A stretch of DNA of 64,000 nt from Pyxidicoccus xibeiensis (GCF_024198175.1 NZ_JAJVKV010000013.1:186001-250000), one strand, 5' to 3'. Shown: positions 24,894 through 33,783, numbered from the stretch's first letter. Program-made: numbers and translations. Notes: generated from the letters alone by a model not told the origin.

Positions 24894-26933
24894 TCAGGTC
24901 GTCACGTGCGTCTTCATGAACACGCGCAGCGCCTCGGCCACGCTCCACGCCTGGGCGATGCAGCCGCGCGGGCGGTAGGGCTCGGTGGCGTCGAAGATTT
25001 CGCTGATCTGCCCGATGCCCGTGTGGAGCAGGTGCTCCTCCAGCCCGCGCAGCAGCGCGCGCGCCGCCGCCAGGTCCGGGTTCACCTTCAGCGTCGCGTC
25101 CACGTAGTGGCCGATGAGCCACCCCCACACCGTGCCCTGGTGGTACGCCGCGTCCCGCGCGCGCAGGTCGCCGTCGTAGTTCGCCTTGTAGTCCGCGTGC
25201 CCCGCCGCCAGGCTGCGCAGGCCCACCGGCGTCACCAGCTCGCGCCGCACCACCTCCAGCACGGGCTCCCAGCGGTCGCGGTGCAGCACCGGGTGCTTCA
25301 GTGAGATGGCGAACACCTGGTTGGGACGGATGGCCGGGTCCTCCTTCAGCTGCTCCCCGTCCACCACGTCGAAGAGGCACTGCAGCTTCTCGTTCCAGAA
25401 GCGCCGGTTGAAGCTGCCGTAGGCCTTCTCCGCCGCCGCCAGGTACGGCCTCGCGTCCTGCCCCAGCCGCTCCGCCCAGGTGGCCATCAGCCGCAGGGCG
25501 TTGAACCACAGGGCGTTGATCTCCACCGCCTTGCCCCGCCGCGGCGTCACCACCCAGCCGTCCACCTTCGCGTCCATCCAGGTGAGCTGGTAGCCCTCCG
25601 CGCCCTGACGCAAGAGTCCGTCCGCCGGGTCCACGCCGATGTGGAAGCGCGTGCCCTTCTGGTGGTGCTCCACGATGGCCCTAAGCGTGGGGAAGAGGTC
25701 TCGCAGCAGCTCCTCGTCCTTCGTGCAGTCCAGGTAGCGGTCCACGCCGTGGAAGAACCAGAGCGTCGCGTCGGCCGTGTGGTAGACGCCCTCGCTCTCC
25801 CCGTCGGGGAAGTAGTTGGGGATGAGGCCGTCGCGCACGTAGTGCTGGAAGGTGCGCAGGATTGCCGCCGCCTCGCGGTAGCGCCCGGTGGCCAGCGTCA
25901 GGCCATCCAGCGAAATCATCGTGTCCCGGCCCCAGTCCGTGAACCAGTGGTAGCCGGCGATGACGCTGCGCGCGTCCTGGCCCATGGAGCGCGCCCAGGC
26001 GTCGTCCGCGGGGCGCGTCGGGTCGATGATGAACTGGTCCGCCGCCAGCACCAGCCGGGCGGGCACGCCCGTGCGGGCCTCCTCGGGCGCGCGGGAGATG
26101 AGCCGCCGCTCGCGCTCCAGCTCCAGTGCGAAGACCTCCGTCGGCTCCCGCTCCAGGCACGCCCAGCCCTCCGTGGTGGCGCCCAGCGCGAGCGTGCCTC
26201 CCGGGGGCAGCGTGCACTCGAAGTAGCCCGGGGACTGCTGCACCTCCGTGTGCTCGTAGCCCCGTGCCTTCTCCACCCGGTACAGCTGCGCGGGGGACGT
26301 CATGGGCAGGCTCACGAAGGGCGTGGGGCCGGCGCCATACACCCGCATGCGCAGGGGCGGAGCGCCGTCATCGGCGCACAGCTCGACGTGCCGGCCTCGC
26401 AGGAAGACGGTGGGCTCGCCCTGGCGCTGGGGGATGGGCTTGTCGTGCGGGCGGTCCACCGGGAAGGGGCGCAGCCGCAGGCTGACTTCGGGCCCGGACA
26501 CGTGCTCCCAGGCGATGAAGACGGTGTTCTCCCCGTGCACCATCACCAGCTTGCGCCGCAGCCGCGCCGGGCCCAGCTGGTACTCCCAGACGGGCACCAG
26601 GCCGTCCAGGTGGAAGCCTCGCAGGTGCCGCGCGCCCGACTCGTCCGTGGTGCCGTCCGCGCGCTCCTCGGCGTCCAGCCGGTAAGGCCTGCCCTCTACC
26701 AGCGCCTGCTCCTCCAGCCGCGCCAGCAGCACCGTGCGGCCGCGCTTCTCCAGGCTGGGGATGAAGAGGCCGTGGTAGCGGCGCGTGTTGCAGCCCACCA
26801 CCGTGCCGGACGCGTAGCCGCCGCGGCCGTTGGTGACCAGCCACTCGTGGGCGAGGTCCGTGGTGAAGTCCGTGCCAGCGGGCCTCTCGACGTCGAGGCG
26901 GGGCAGGGCGGGGGAGGGATGGACCGGAATCAC
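24894..26933 (-). CDS. Glycogen debranching enzyme (amylo-alpha-1,6-glucosidase)
   Basis: A 679-residue protein. The N-terminal beta-rich domain (from EWLVTNGRGGYASGT and NTRRYHGLFIPS) and the C-terminal (alpha/alpha)6 catalytic barrel are typical of GDE/GH133-like enzymes. Recognisable parts are the segment around FTDWGRDTMISLDGL, NYFPDGE and the DATLWFFHGVDRYL region. It removes alpha-1,6-linked glucose from glycogen or maltodextrins in the cytoplasm. Its ATG overlaps the stop of the trehalohydrolase gene by 4 bases, tying glycogen breakdown to trehalose formation. Confidence 0.92.
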   Translation of the reverse strand: MIPVHPSPALPRLDVERPAGTDFTTDLAHEWLVTNGRGGYASGTVVGCNTRRYHGLFIPSLEKRGRTVLLARLEEQALVEGRPYRLDAEERADGTTDESGARHLRGFHLDGLVPVWEYQLGPARLRRKLVMVHGENTVFIAWEHVSGPEVSLRLRPFPVDRPHDKPIPQRQGEPTVFLRGRHVELCADDGAPPLRMRVYGAGPTPFVSLPMTSPAQLYRVEKARGYEHTEVQQSPGYFECTLPPGGTLALGATTEGWACLEREPTEVFALELERERRLISRAPEEARTGVPARLVLAADQFIIDPTRPADDAWARSMGQDARSVIAGYHWFTDWGRDTMISLDGLTLATGRYREAAAILRTFQHYVRDGLIPNYFPDGESEGVYHTADATLWFFHGVDRYLDCTKDEELLRDLFPTLRAIVEHHQKGTRFHIGVDPADGLLRQGAEGYQLTWMDAKVDGWVVTPRRGKAVEINALWFNALRLMATWAERLGQDARPYLAAAEKAYGSFNRRFWNEKLQCLFDVVDGEQLKEDPAIRPNQVFAISLKHPVLHRDRWEPVLEVVRRELVTPVGLRSLAAGHADYKANYDGDLRARDAAYHQGTVWGWLIGHYVDATLKVNPDLAAARALLRGLEEHLLHTGIGQISEIFDATEPYRPRGCIAQAWSVAEALRVFMKTHVTT

Positions 26934-28813
26934 GCCTTCTTCTCCTCGGTGCTCGTCAGCACCAACGCAGTCTGTCCGGGCAGGTGCAGGCGCCCGTCCT
27001 CGGGAACCGGTGCGGTTCCCATCCCGCCGTAGCGGACCTGGTCACTGGACAGCAGGACGCGCCAGTTCCTTCCCCCGGGCGGCGCCACCAGCGGCTCCGG
27101 ACACGGCTCGTAATCCAGTCCCGTGCCCAGGTTGAGGAGGAGCAGGCGGTCGCCCTCCTGCTCGCTTCCGAGGTACCGCAGCAGCAGCGCGCCCGGGCCC
27201 AGCACCGCCCCGTCGATTCGGGAGCGGTCCTGCGCGGCGAACACCGGGTCCTCCCGCCGCAGCCGCAGCAGGTCCTGGTGCAGTGCCAGCGCGCCCGGGT
27301 GCCGCGCGCGCTCGCTCCAGTCCAGCTTGGAGCGGCGGAAGGCCTCCTCGCCGATGGGCATGTGGAAGCCCTCCGCCTCCAGGGCGTGCCGGGCGCTGGC
27401 GAACTGGGAGAGGAAGCCGTCGCGGCCCTGCTGCACGAGCCCCTGCAGCTCCGGCTGGTGGTCCACGAAGTAGAGGAAGGGCGAGGAGGCGAAGAACTCC
27501 TGGCCCATGAAGAGCATGGGCGTCTGCGGCAGCAGCAGGAAGAACGTCGTCAGCGCCCGCATGCGAGGCGCGCCCGTCAGCACGTGCAGCCGCTCGCCGC
27601 GCAGCGTGTTGGCGAGCTGGTCGTGGTTCTGGAGGTAGAAGACGACGTGCTCGGCGGGCGTGCGCAGCAGGGGCGAGCCCCGGCGCTTCTTCTGCCAGCC
27701 GTAGTACTGGCCCTGGTAGAGCGAGTTGCGCAGCGCGCACGACAGCAGCTCCTGCGCGGTGCCCCGGTAGTCCATGAGGTAGGCCTCGGAGCGGCCCACC
27801 GCCGCCACCCGCGCGGAGTGGTGGAAGTCATCCACCCAGACGGCGTCCGCCCCGTGGCCTCCGGCCTCCGGGGGCGTGACGACCTTCACGTCCTGCGGCT
27901 CGTTCTCCGCGATGAGGAGGATGTCGCGGCCCCGTGTGGCGGCGCGCGCGTGCGCCACCAGCTCGGTGACGATGTGGCGGGAGGACGCGTCGTAGAGGCT
28001 CTGGGTGGCGTCCAGGCGCAGGCCGTCGAAGTGGTACTCGGTGAGCCAGTAGCAGGCGTTCTGGATGAAGAAGTCTCGCGAGGGCCCCGCGGCGTCGCCG
28101 TCGTCGAAGTTGGTGGGCTCGCCCCATTCATTGGGGTACTTCGGGTTGAAGTACCCGGGCGAGAAGCGCGCGAGGTAGTTCCCGTCCGGACCGAGGTGGT
28201 TGTAGACGACGTCCACGATGATGCCGAGCCCGAGCCGGTGCGCCTCGTCCACCAGGCGGCGCAGGTCATCCGGGTCTCCATACACGGCACACGGCGCGAA
28301 GAGCGTCACCCCGTCGTAGCCCCAGTTGTAGCGGCCCGGGTACGTGTGCAGCGGCATCAGCTCCACGGTGGTGATGCCCAGCTCCTTCAGGAGCGGCAGC
28401 TTGGCGGCGGCGCTGGCGCAGGTGCCCTCCGGCGTGAAGGTGCCCAGGTGCAGCTCATAGAGGACCTGCCCCTTCAGCGTGACGCCGCGCCAGCCGGCGT
28501 CGCTCCACGCGTAGCGGTGCGGGTCCACCACCTGCGAGGGCCCGTGAGGCCCCTCCGGCTGGAAGCGCGAGCACGGGTCCGGCAGGCATTCCTCGCCGTC
28601 CAGCCGGTACTTGTAGAGCGCTCCGGCGGGCACCGGGTGCGTGCCCTGGAAGTAGCCACGCTCCGTGCGCTGCAGGGGCAGGTATCGTGCCTGGCCTGCC
28701 TCGAGGTGGCAGACGTCCACCATGCGGCGGCTCGGCGCCCACACGCGGAAGTGGGTGCGCCCGTCTCCCAGCGTCCTCGCGCCCAGGTTGAGTTGAAAGG
28801 CGGTAGGCCGCAA
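26930..28813 (-). CDS. treZ: Malto-oligosyltrehalose trehalohydrolase
   Basis: A 627-residue GH13 enzyme. An N-terminal CBM48/E-set domain (about 5-100, FRVWAPSRRMVDVCHLE) precedes the catalytic barrel. Barrel motifs are VDVVYNHLGPDGNY, the nucleophile Asp in DGLRLDATQ, the acid Glu in LLIAENEP, and the NHDQ motif. It releases trehalose from maltooligosyl trehalose. The start is the TTG at 28813, chosen because AAGGAGG lies 7 bases upstream and the family sequence begins there. Its usual partner treY is not in the window. Trehalose is known to accumulate in M. xanthus spores, so proximity to the spore-coat operon is suggestive only. Confidence 0.92.
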   Translation of the reverse strand: MRPTAFQLNLGARTLGDGRTHFRVWAPSRRMVDVCHLEAGQARYLPLQRTERGYFQGTHPVPAGALYKYRLDGEECLPDPCSRFQPEGPHGPSQVVDPHRYAWSDAGWRGVTLKGQVLYELHLGTFTPEGTCASAAAKLPLLKELGITTVELMPLHTYPGRYNWGYDGVTLFAPCAVYGDPDDLRRLVDEAHRLGLGIIVDVVYNHLGPDGNYLARFSPGYFNPKYPNEWGEPTNFDDGDAAGPSRDFFIQNACYWLTEYHFDGLRLDATQSLYDASSRHIVTELVAHARAATRGRDILLIAENEPQDVKVVTPPEAGGHGADAVWVDDFHHSARVAAVGRSEAYLMDYRGTAQELLSCALRNSLYQGQYYGWQKKRRGSPLLRTPAEHVVFYLQNHDQLANTLRGERLHVLTGAPRMRALTTFFLLLPQTPMLFMGQEFFASSPFLYFVDHQPELQGLVQQGRDGFLSQFASARHALEAEGFHMPIGEEAFRRSKLDWSERARHPGALALHQDLLRLRREDPVFAAQDRSRIDGAVLGPGALLLRYLGSEQEGDRLLLLNLGTGLDYEPCPEPLVAPPGGRNWRVLLSSDQVRYGGMGTAPVPEDGRLHLPGQTALVLTSTEEKKA

Positions 28814-29161
28814 CAGTCGTCCTCCTTCGGGCGCAGGGCACCGTGGCGACGTTGTGCACGCGCGGCGAGCGCGGAAAGGACCGGGAGTCTGAGTCGGGCA
28901 TGCCCACGTGTGGAGCGGGCAGGAGTCGTCCGGGAGGCAACTGGCGCTCGGGCCCGCATGGACACCACGGCTCGCGCACGCCTGCTCTCCGAGCAGCGGC
29001 TCGACGCATCGGCCGCATGGCATCCCACCGGGTCGCGGAGACCGAGCCTCGCGCTCCAGACGGGCCCACCCTGAAGGGGCCGCATCGAGCCGGCGAAGTC
29101 AGCGGCGGGGCCCGGCGAGCTGCTGCCGCGCCGGGCTCCCGCCTTCATGAAGTAACTTCTA
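28814..29161. other. Intergenic region upstream of treZ, no gene seen
   Basis: About 350 bases between the treZ start and the stop of the small membrane-protein gene. The treZ ribosome site (AAGGAGG on the minus strand) lies at 28821-28827. No other gene or clear repeat was seen; the treZ promoter is expected here. Confidence 0.6.
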
Positions 29162-29365
29162 CTACGCCTGCTTCGCCACCTCGCGAGGCGCGGCCGCCGA
29201 GGGCGACGCCTTGCTGGTGACGAGCGCGCTGCTCGCATACAGCGCCAGGCCGACGACACCCAGCACCGCTGCTTCCATCTGATTGGCGAACGCCACGCCC
29301 ATCACGGCCATGGCCCCAGTTCCCATCGCGAACGCCGCCGCCACCGCCCCAGCCGCCTTCCTCAT
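29162..29365 (-). CDS. Small two-segment membrane protein
   Basis: A 67-residue protein beginning MRKAAGAVAAAFAMGTG, with two hydrophobic segments (about 5-25 and 30-52) and a short polar tail. A GAGAGAGGCGG sequence precedes the ATG. No family was recognised. It is transcribed away from the exo operon; its start is 368 bases from exoA. Confidence 0.55.
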   Translation of the reverse strand: MRKAAGAVAAAFAMGTGAMAVMGVAFANQMEAAVLGVVGLALYASSALVTSKASPSAAAPREVAKQA

Positions 29366-29639
29366 CCGCCTCTCTCCCGGGCCCCCCGGCCCGCTGTGTG
29401 AACCCTGTTGCCTCACGCGCCTTCTGTATCAAGACGCGTGCCACGCACCTGCCGTATGGAATGAGAAGGGGTGTGGCCCGGAGTGGGTAAACCGGTTCCG
29501 TGATCTGACCCCTCCCAGCAGAAATCACTGCACTGGACGCCAGTACGATGCCGGAAAAATTTCCCGACCCCGAGCAGGCTGCACCCCAGGGCATTTCGTA
29601 ACCCACGACGATCCATGGACTTTCCCTCCCCGAGGCACA

Positions 29640-29655
29640 TGGCACACCCGCTGCT
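29640..29655 (+). promoter_or_regulatory. Sigma54 (-24/-12) promoter of the exo operon
   Basis: TGGCACACCCGCTGCT matches the consensus TGGCACR-N4-TTGCW at all but one fixed position, with GG (29641-29642) and GC (29653-29654) exactly 10 bases apart. It lies 78 bases before the exoA start, leaving a leader of about 65-70 bases. In M. xanthus the exo operon is reported to be a direct target of the sigma54 activator Nla6, which agrees with this site. Confidence 0.82.
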
Positions 29656-29733
29656 ATGGGACAGCCGCCGGAAGCGTGGCGCGAGCGACTTCGTGGCCAT
29701 GAGCGAGACATCCGCAGCGAGGGAGAGCAGACG

Positions 29734-30306
29734 ATGGGCAAGACGAGCGCGGGGTTCTGGACGGTGTTGGGCGTGGTGCTCCTGGCGGGGTGTGCCCACC
29801 AGCCGCAGGTGAAGGTGGACAACTCGGACCAGCCCTACCGGATTGGTCGTGAGGATGTGCTGGACATCGCGGTGTGGCGTGACGCGGAGCTGTCGCGCAC
29901 CATCCCCGTCCGGCCGGATGGCTTCATCTCCATGCCGATGGTGGGCGAGGTGCAGGCCGCGGGCAAGACGCCCACGGAGCTGGCGGAGCAGCTGAAGCAG
30001 GGTTTCCAGGCGTATGTGCAGGAGCCCCGCGTGACGGTGATTGTCCGCGAGGTGAACAGCAGCCGGGTGTTCGTCACCGGCGAGGTGGCCAACCCGGGCG
30101 CCTATCCGCTGCGCGGCCGCGTGTCGCTGCTGCAGGCGATTGCCCTGGCGGGCGGCTTCACGGACTTCGCCAACTCGGACGGCATCGTGGTCATCCGCAC
30201 CGACTCCAAGGGCGGGCAGATTCCGGTGCGCTACAGCGACCTCATCTCTCCGGACGGGGGACAGGAGCTCATCCTCCGGCCGGGTGACACCATCGTCGTG
30301 CCGTGA
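29734..30306 (+). CDS. exoA: Short outer-membrane polysaccharide export (OPX/Wza-type) lipoprotein
   Basis: A 190-residue lipoprotein with lipobox LAGC (Cys20). The polysaccharide-export domain (about 32-110, IGREDVLDIAVWRDAEL) and one SLBB-like domain (about 112-185, VFVTGEVANPGAYPL) follow. The protein stops there. Wza of E. coli is about twice as long and ends in a helix that forms the outer-membrane pore, and that part is missing here. This matches M. xanthus ExoA (also called FdgA). Such short OPX proteins are proposed to work with a separate beta-barrel, which the next gene supplies. First gene of the exo operon behind a sigma54 promoter. Confidence 0.93.
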   Translation: MGKTSAGFWTVLGVVLLAGCAHQPQVKVDNSDQPYRIGREDVLDIAVWRDAELSRTIPVRPDGFISMPMVGEVQAAGKTPTELAEQLKQGFQAYVQEPRVTVIVREVNSSRVFVTGEVANPGAYPLRGRVSLLQAIALAGGFTDFANSDGIVVIRTDSKGGQIPVRYSDLISPDGGQELILRPGDTIVVP

Positions 30307-30371
30307 GGGGGTGTGAGGGCGTGGGCGTCGTGGACATGGACGGTGGGTGGCGTGTGGGACGGAGGGCGACG

Positions 30372-31520
30372 GTGAAGGGCAACTGGAAGAAGTGGCTGCT
30401 CGCGGGCCTCATGCTCGCCGCACCAGCCGCACAGGGGGCGACTGTCTTCGAGCCCCGGCTGCGGCTCACCGCGGAGGAGCGGTACGACGACGACCTGCGC
30501 CTGGGAGATGGCGCGGCCGGCGGCCAGCTGATGACGAAGCTGACGCCGCGGCTGGGTCTGGAGGCGAAGGACGCCCGGCTGACGTTGGACAGCTTCTACG
30601 CGGCGGACCTCCTGATGCGGCACGGCTCCGGCAAGGTGACGCTGGACCACCGCGCGGGACTGGAGGCCCGGCACGTGCTGACGCGCCGGCTCCGGGTGGA
30701 CTCGGCCGTCCGGGTGTATCGCGTGACGGACCCGTCCTCGCTGCCGCGTGACGGCCTGGCCCGCTCCACCTCGCCGACGTTCTTCACCCAGGCGCGGCTG
30801 GGCTTCACGGGCCGCGCCACCGACAGGCTGGACGTGCGCGTGGGCTACACCTTCGAGGCGGTTCGCATCCTTGAGGCCGGTCAGTCCGCCGGCTACGCGC
30901 ACACCCCGCTGGTGGAGGCGTGGTACCGCACGACGCGGCGGCTCAGCCTGGGCCTCGAGTACCGGTACCAGGGCTTCCTCTACCAGGGGGAGCTGAGCCA
31001 GGCGCACGGCGCGGCGGCGGGCCTGCGCTACCGGCTGACCCGCCCCATGACGTTCATCGCCCGGGCGGGCCCGGTGCGGTACCTGGCGCCGGATGGCCAG
31101 GAGGGTGGCTGGGTGCCTCGCGTGACGCTGGAGCTGCAGCGCGAGGGTGAGCTGTTGGACGTGGGCGTGGCGGTGGGCCACGACCTGGTGGGCGCGAGTG
31201 GCTACGCCAACGCGCTCTGGGCGGACTACGCGGCGGTGGTGCTGGCGCGTCGGTTCACCCAACGCTTCTCCGCTTTCGGAGCGGCGAGCTTCTTCCGCAA
31301 CGGGCGGGCTCCGGCCCAGGACTGGAGCGTCCTGGACGGCTCTCCCGTGGTGTCTCAGGGGTACGCATTGAGTGGTGGGGTGGAGTACCGCATCAGCCGG
31401 CAGCTGTCGGCGCAGGGTGCGGTGGATCGAATTGCTCAGGTCGGAGTGGCGGAAACGGCTGGCGCGGCGGACCTGACGCGCAATGTCTTCGCGGTCCGAC
31501 TGGTGGTGACGCCTTGGTAG
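30372..31520 (+). CDS. exoB: Outer-membrane beta-barrel partner of the OPX protein
   Basis: About 382 residues. A signal peptide (VKGNWKKWLLAGLMLAAPAAQGA) is followed by alternating amphipathic strands throughout, rich in Tyr/Arg girdles (LGLEYRYQGFLYQGE, GLRYRLTRPMTF), and ending in LTRNVFAVRLVVTPW. This is a beta-barrel of roughly 16-18 strands with no other domain. It corresponds to ExoB of M. xanthus, proposed to form the outer-membrane pore of a composite OPX/beta-barrel translocon for spore-coat polysaccharide. The start is the GTG at 30372, with GGAGG 6 bases upstream and a signal peptide directly after; the frame is open to 30303. Confidence 0.88.
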   Translation: MKGNWKKWLLAGLMLAAPAAQGATVFEPRLRLTAEERYDDDLRLGDGAAGGQLMTKLTPRLGLEAKDARLTLDSFYAADLLMRHGSGKVTLDHRAGLEARHVLTRRLRVDSAVRVYRVTDPSSLPRDGLARSTSPTFFTQARLGFTGRATDRLDVRVGYTFEAVRILEAGQSAGYAHTPLVEAWYRTTRRLSLGLEYRYQGFLYQGELSQAHGAAAGLRYRLTRPMTFIARAGPVRYLAPDGQEGGWVPRVTLELQREGELLDVGVAVGHDLVGASGYANALWADYAAVVLARRFTQRFSAFGAASFFRNGRAPAQDWSVLDGSPVVSQGYALSGGVEYRISRQLSAQGAVDRIAQVGVAETAGAADLTRNVFAVRLVVTPW

Positions 31521-31552
31521 CAACATCGAGAGGGATGGAGGAGGAGCGGAAC

Positions 31553-32962
31553 ATGGAGCGAGGGATGACGGCGGACCAGCTGCTGGCGGCCCTGTGGCGC
31601 CGCAAGGCCTTGGTGGGAGCCATCGCAGCGGCGGTCTTCGCGGTGGGCGCGGCCATCGTGATGACCCGGCCGAGCATGTACGAGGCATCGGTGGTGGTCC
31701 GCGTGGAGCCACAGCGGCCGGGCGAGGAGATGGTGCAGCGCACGGTGAGCGAGCTCATCGAACAGCGGCTGCTCACGGTGCGACAGGAGCTGCTGGCGCG
31801 CCCCGTGCTCCAGAAGGCCATCGAGGAGATGAACCTCTACCCGGACATCGTGTCCGAGAAGGGCATGGAGTCCGCGGTCGCCCAGATGCGCAAGGACCTC
31901 ACGGTGCGCGTGGAGGGTGAGACGGCCTTCGAGCTCACCTACGCCAACCGCGACCCGCAGGTGGCCGCGCAGGTGGCCAACCGGCTGCCGGACATCTTCT
32001 CCGCGGAGACGCTGAAGATCCGCCAGGCCCAGGCGGCCCGCGCCACCGACCTCTTCAACGAGGAGATGGTGCAGATGGGCGCGGCCGTCTCGTCCTGGGA
32101 GCGCAAGATTGCCCAGTTCAAGGTGGACCACCTGGGTGAGCTGCCCGAGCAGATGGAGATGAACATGCGCGGCCTGGAGCGCGTGTCGCACCAGCTCCAG
32201 ACGAAGTCCGAGGAGCTGCGCGTCGCCGAGGCCCGCCGCTCCGACCTGGCCCGCGCTCGCAACGCGGTGGACAGCGAGGCCGGCCGGCTCGAGGCCGCGG
32301 AGAACGGCCTCACCCGCGCCCTGGTCAACGCCCGCACCCAGTGGACGGAGGACCACCCTGAAATCAAGCGCATGTCCACGGAGCTCGAGGGCATGTCCGC
32401 CAAGCGCAAGGATGCGGAAGGCCGGCTGTGGGCCGAGCGCGCCGAGCGCACCCGGGTGGCCCAGCTCATCGAGTCCATCCAGAAGGAGATTGTCGACCTC
32501 CAGAAGCAGGCCGAAGTCTACCAGGCGCGCCTCACCAACACGCCGCGCTGGGCGCACGAGCTGTCGGTGATGAACCGCGACTACGAAATCACCCGCACCA
32601 AGTACCAGAGCGTGGTGAGCCGCAAGGTGGAGGCAGAGATTGCGCAGGAGCTGGAGGCCAAGAGCGCCAAGAGCCTCTTCAACGTCATCTCCCCGGCCGG
32701 TGTGCCGGCCATCCCCGCCAAGCCGGACCGTGTCACGGGGATGCTGATTGCCCTCCTGGTGGCCCTGGGCCTGGGCGTCCTCACCGGCGCGGTGCTGGAG
32801 ATGCGCGACGACAGCCTGCGCGATGGCTCCGAGGTGCGTGAGCGCCTCACCCTCCCGGTGCTGGCGGTGGTCCCGGATATGCATGGCAAGACGGAGCGGC
32901 GGATTCTGATGCCGGCTTCGGGGGCTCGAAACAGCGTGTCGTCCCCCACGTCATTGAACTGA
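31553..32962 (+). CDS. exoC: Polysaccharide co-polymerase (Wzz/Wzc-type, no kinase domain)
   Basis: A 469-residue inner-membrane protein. A Wzz domain begins at the N-terminus with a transmembrane segment at about 18-37. A long periplasmic coiled-coil region (about 180-340, many Glu/Arg/Ala heptads) and a second transmembrane segment (about 402-425) follow. The cytoplasmic kinase found fused in E. coli Wzc is absent and is encoded by the next gene. The protein should control chain length and polymerisation of the spore-coat polysaccharide. The ATG at 31553, preceded by GGAGGAG, is chosen over two earlier in-frame candidates that lie within or before this site. Confidence 0.92.
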   Translation: MERGMTADQLLAALWRRKALVGAIAAAVFAVGAAIVMTRPSMYEASVVVRVEPQRPGEEMVQRTVSELIEQRLLTVRQELLARPVLQKAIEEMNLYPDIVSEKGMESAVAQMRKDLTVRVEGETAFELTYANRDPQVAAQVANRLPDIFSAETLKIRQAQAARATDLFNEEMVQMGAAVSSWERKIAQFKVDHLGELPEQMEMNMRGLERVSHQLQTKSEELRVAEARRSDLARARNAVDSEAGRLEAAENGLTRALVNARTQWTEDHPEIKRMSTELEGMSAKRKDAEGRLWAERAERTRVAQLIESIQKEIVDLQKQAEVYQARLTNTPRWAHELSVMNRDYEITRTKYQSVVSRKVEAEIAQELEAKSAKSLFNVISPAGVPAIPAKPDRVTGMLIALLVALGLGVLTGAVLEMRDDSLRDGSEVRERLTLPVLAVVPDMHGKTERRILMPASGARNSVSSPTSLN

Positions 32963-32990
32963 GTTGCCGGAAATAGGACGGAGGACGGGT

Positions 32991-33728
32991 ATGGATCAGA
33001 CGATGGAGCGGGCGGGCAACTTCCTCCCTCGAGTGGATGACAACGCAACCAGCGGCAACGTGGTGGACCGTCGGGTGGTGACGTTGACGGCGCCGGCCTC
33101 GGCCGCGGCGGAGCAGTACCGCAGTCTTTATTACAGGCTGGAGCGGATGCGGGAGCTGCGGCCGATGAAGGTGGTGGCCCTGACGTCGGCGATGCCGGGG
33201 GAGGGCAAGACGGTGACGAGCGTCAACCTGGCCCTCGCGGCGGCGCGGGCGAACCCGGAGCGCCGCATCCTGCTGGTGGATGCGGACCTGCGCCGGGGCG
33301 GGGTGGCCAGCACGCTGGGCATGCGCAACAAGACGGGCCTGGCGGAGCTGCTGGCGGGCGAGTGCGAGGTGCGGGACGTGGTGCGCCGCTTCAACAGCAC
33401 GCGCCTGGCCCTCATCCCCGCGGGCGCCACGCCGGAGGAGCCCACGCAGGTGCTGGCCAGCGCGCGGATGAAGCAGTTCCTCAAGGCCGTGCGTGAGGGC
33501 TTCGACGAGGTGTACGTGGACCTGCCGCCCACGCTGCCGTTCGCGGACGCGGCGATTCTGGGCCACCAGGTGGACGGCGTGCTGATGGTGATTCGCGCCA
33601 ACGTCACCCCGAGCAAGGCCGTGCACCAGGCGGTGGAGAGCCTGGGCGGCGCGCCCATCGTCGGGTGTGTGCTGAACGGAGCGGAGACGCAGGCGACTCC
33701 GTACCTGAAGAACTACGAGAAGAAGTAG
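32991..33728 (+). CDS. exoD: Bacterial tyrosine kinase (BY-kinase)
   Basis: A 245-residue cytoplasmic kinase. Walker A SAMPGEGKT is at 66-74 and Walker A' LLVDADLRR at about 94-102. A later strand EVYVDLPP corresponds to Walker B. The tail ends YLKNYEKK, a short tyrosine cluster (Tyr238, Tyr242) as in other BY-kinases, though sparse. It corresponds to M. xanthus ExoD/BtkA, a kinase needed for spore-coat formation, and should pair with ExoC through the cytoplasmic end of its second membrane helix. Confidence 0.93.
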   Translation: MDQTMERAGNFLPRVDDNATSGNVVDRRVVTLTAPASAAAEQYRSLYYRLERMRELRPMKVVALTSAMPGEGKTVTSVNLALAAARANPERRILLVDADLRRGGVASTLGMRNKTGLAELLAGECEVRDVVRRFNSTRLALIPAGATPEEPTQVLASARMKQFLKAVREGFDEVYVDLPPTLPFADAAILGHQVDGVLMVIRANVTPSKAVHQAVESLGGAPIVGCVLNGAETQATPYLKNYEKK

Positions 33729-33738
33729 CTCCTGGAAT

Positions 33739-33783
33739 GGCTCCGCTCCGCCCCCTGGCGACGGGGGGGGGCGGCGCGGAGCC
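33739..33783 (+). promoter_or_regulatory. Strong intercistronic hairpin between exoD and exoE
   Basis: GGCTCCGC pairs with GCGGAGCC, and inside it CCGCCCCC pairs with GGGGGCGG, giving about 17 bp with one mismatch around an 11-base loop. A run of nine G is part of it. It begins 10 bases after the exoD stop and ends 43 bases before the exoE GTG. It may act as an attenuator, an RNA-processing site or a barrier to 3'-end decay. Confidence 0.65.

Noticed and set aside
24848..24898. CCTGAGCC/GGCTCAGG repeat around the convergent stops of the SDR and debranching genes
   Set aside because: An 8-bp match 35 bases apart that includes both stop regions; could be a terminator but the support is weak.
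26984..29074. A 696-residue plus-strand open frame opposite treZ
   Set aside because: Antisense shadow of treZ; its sequence is biased to Arg/Val/Gln/His repeats without any domain, while the minus strand encodes a complete GH13 enzyme.
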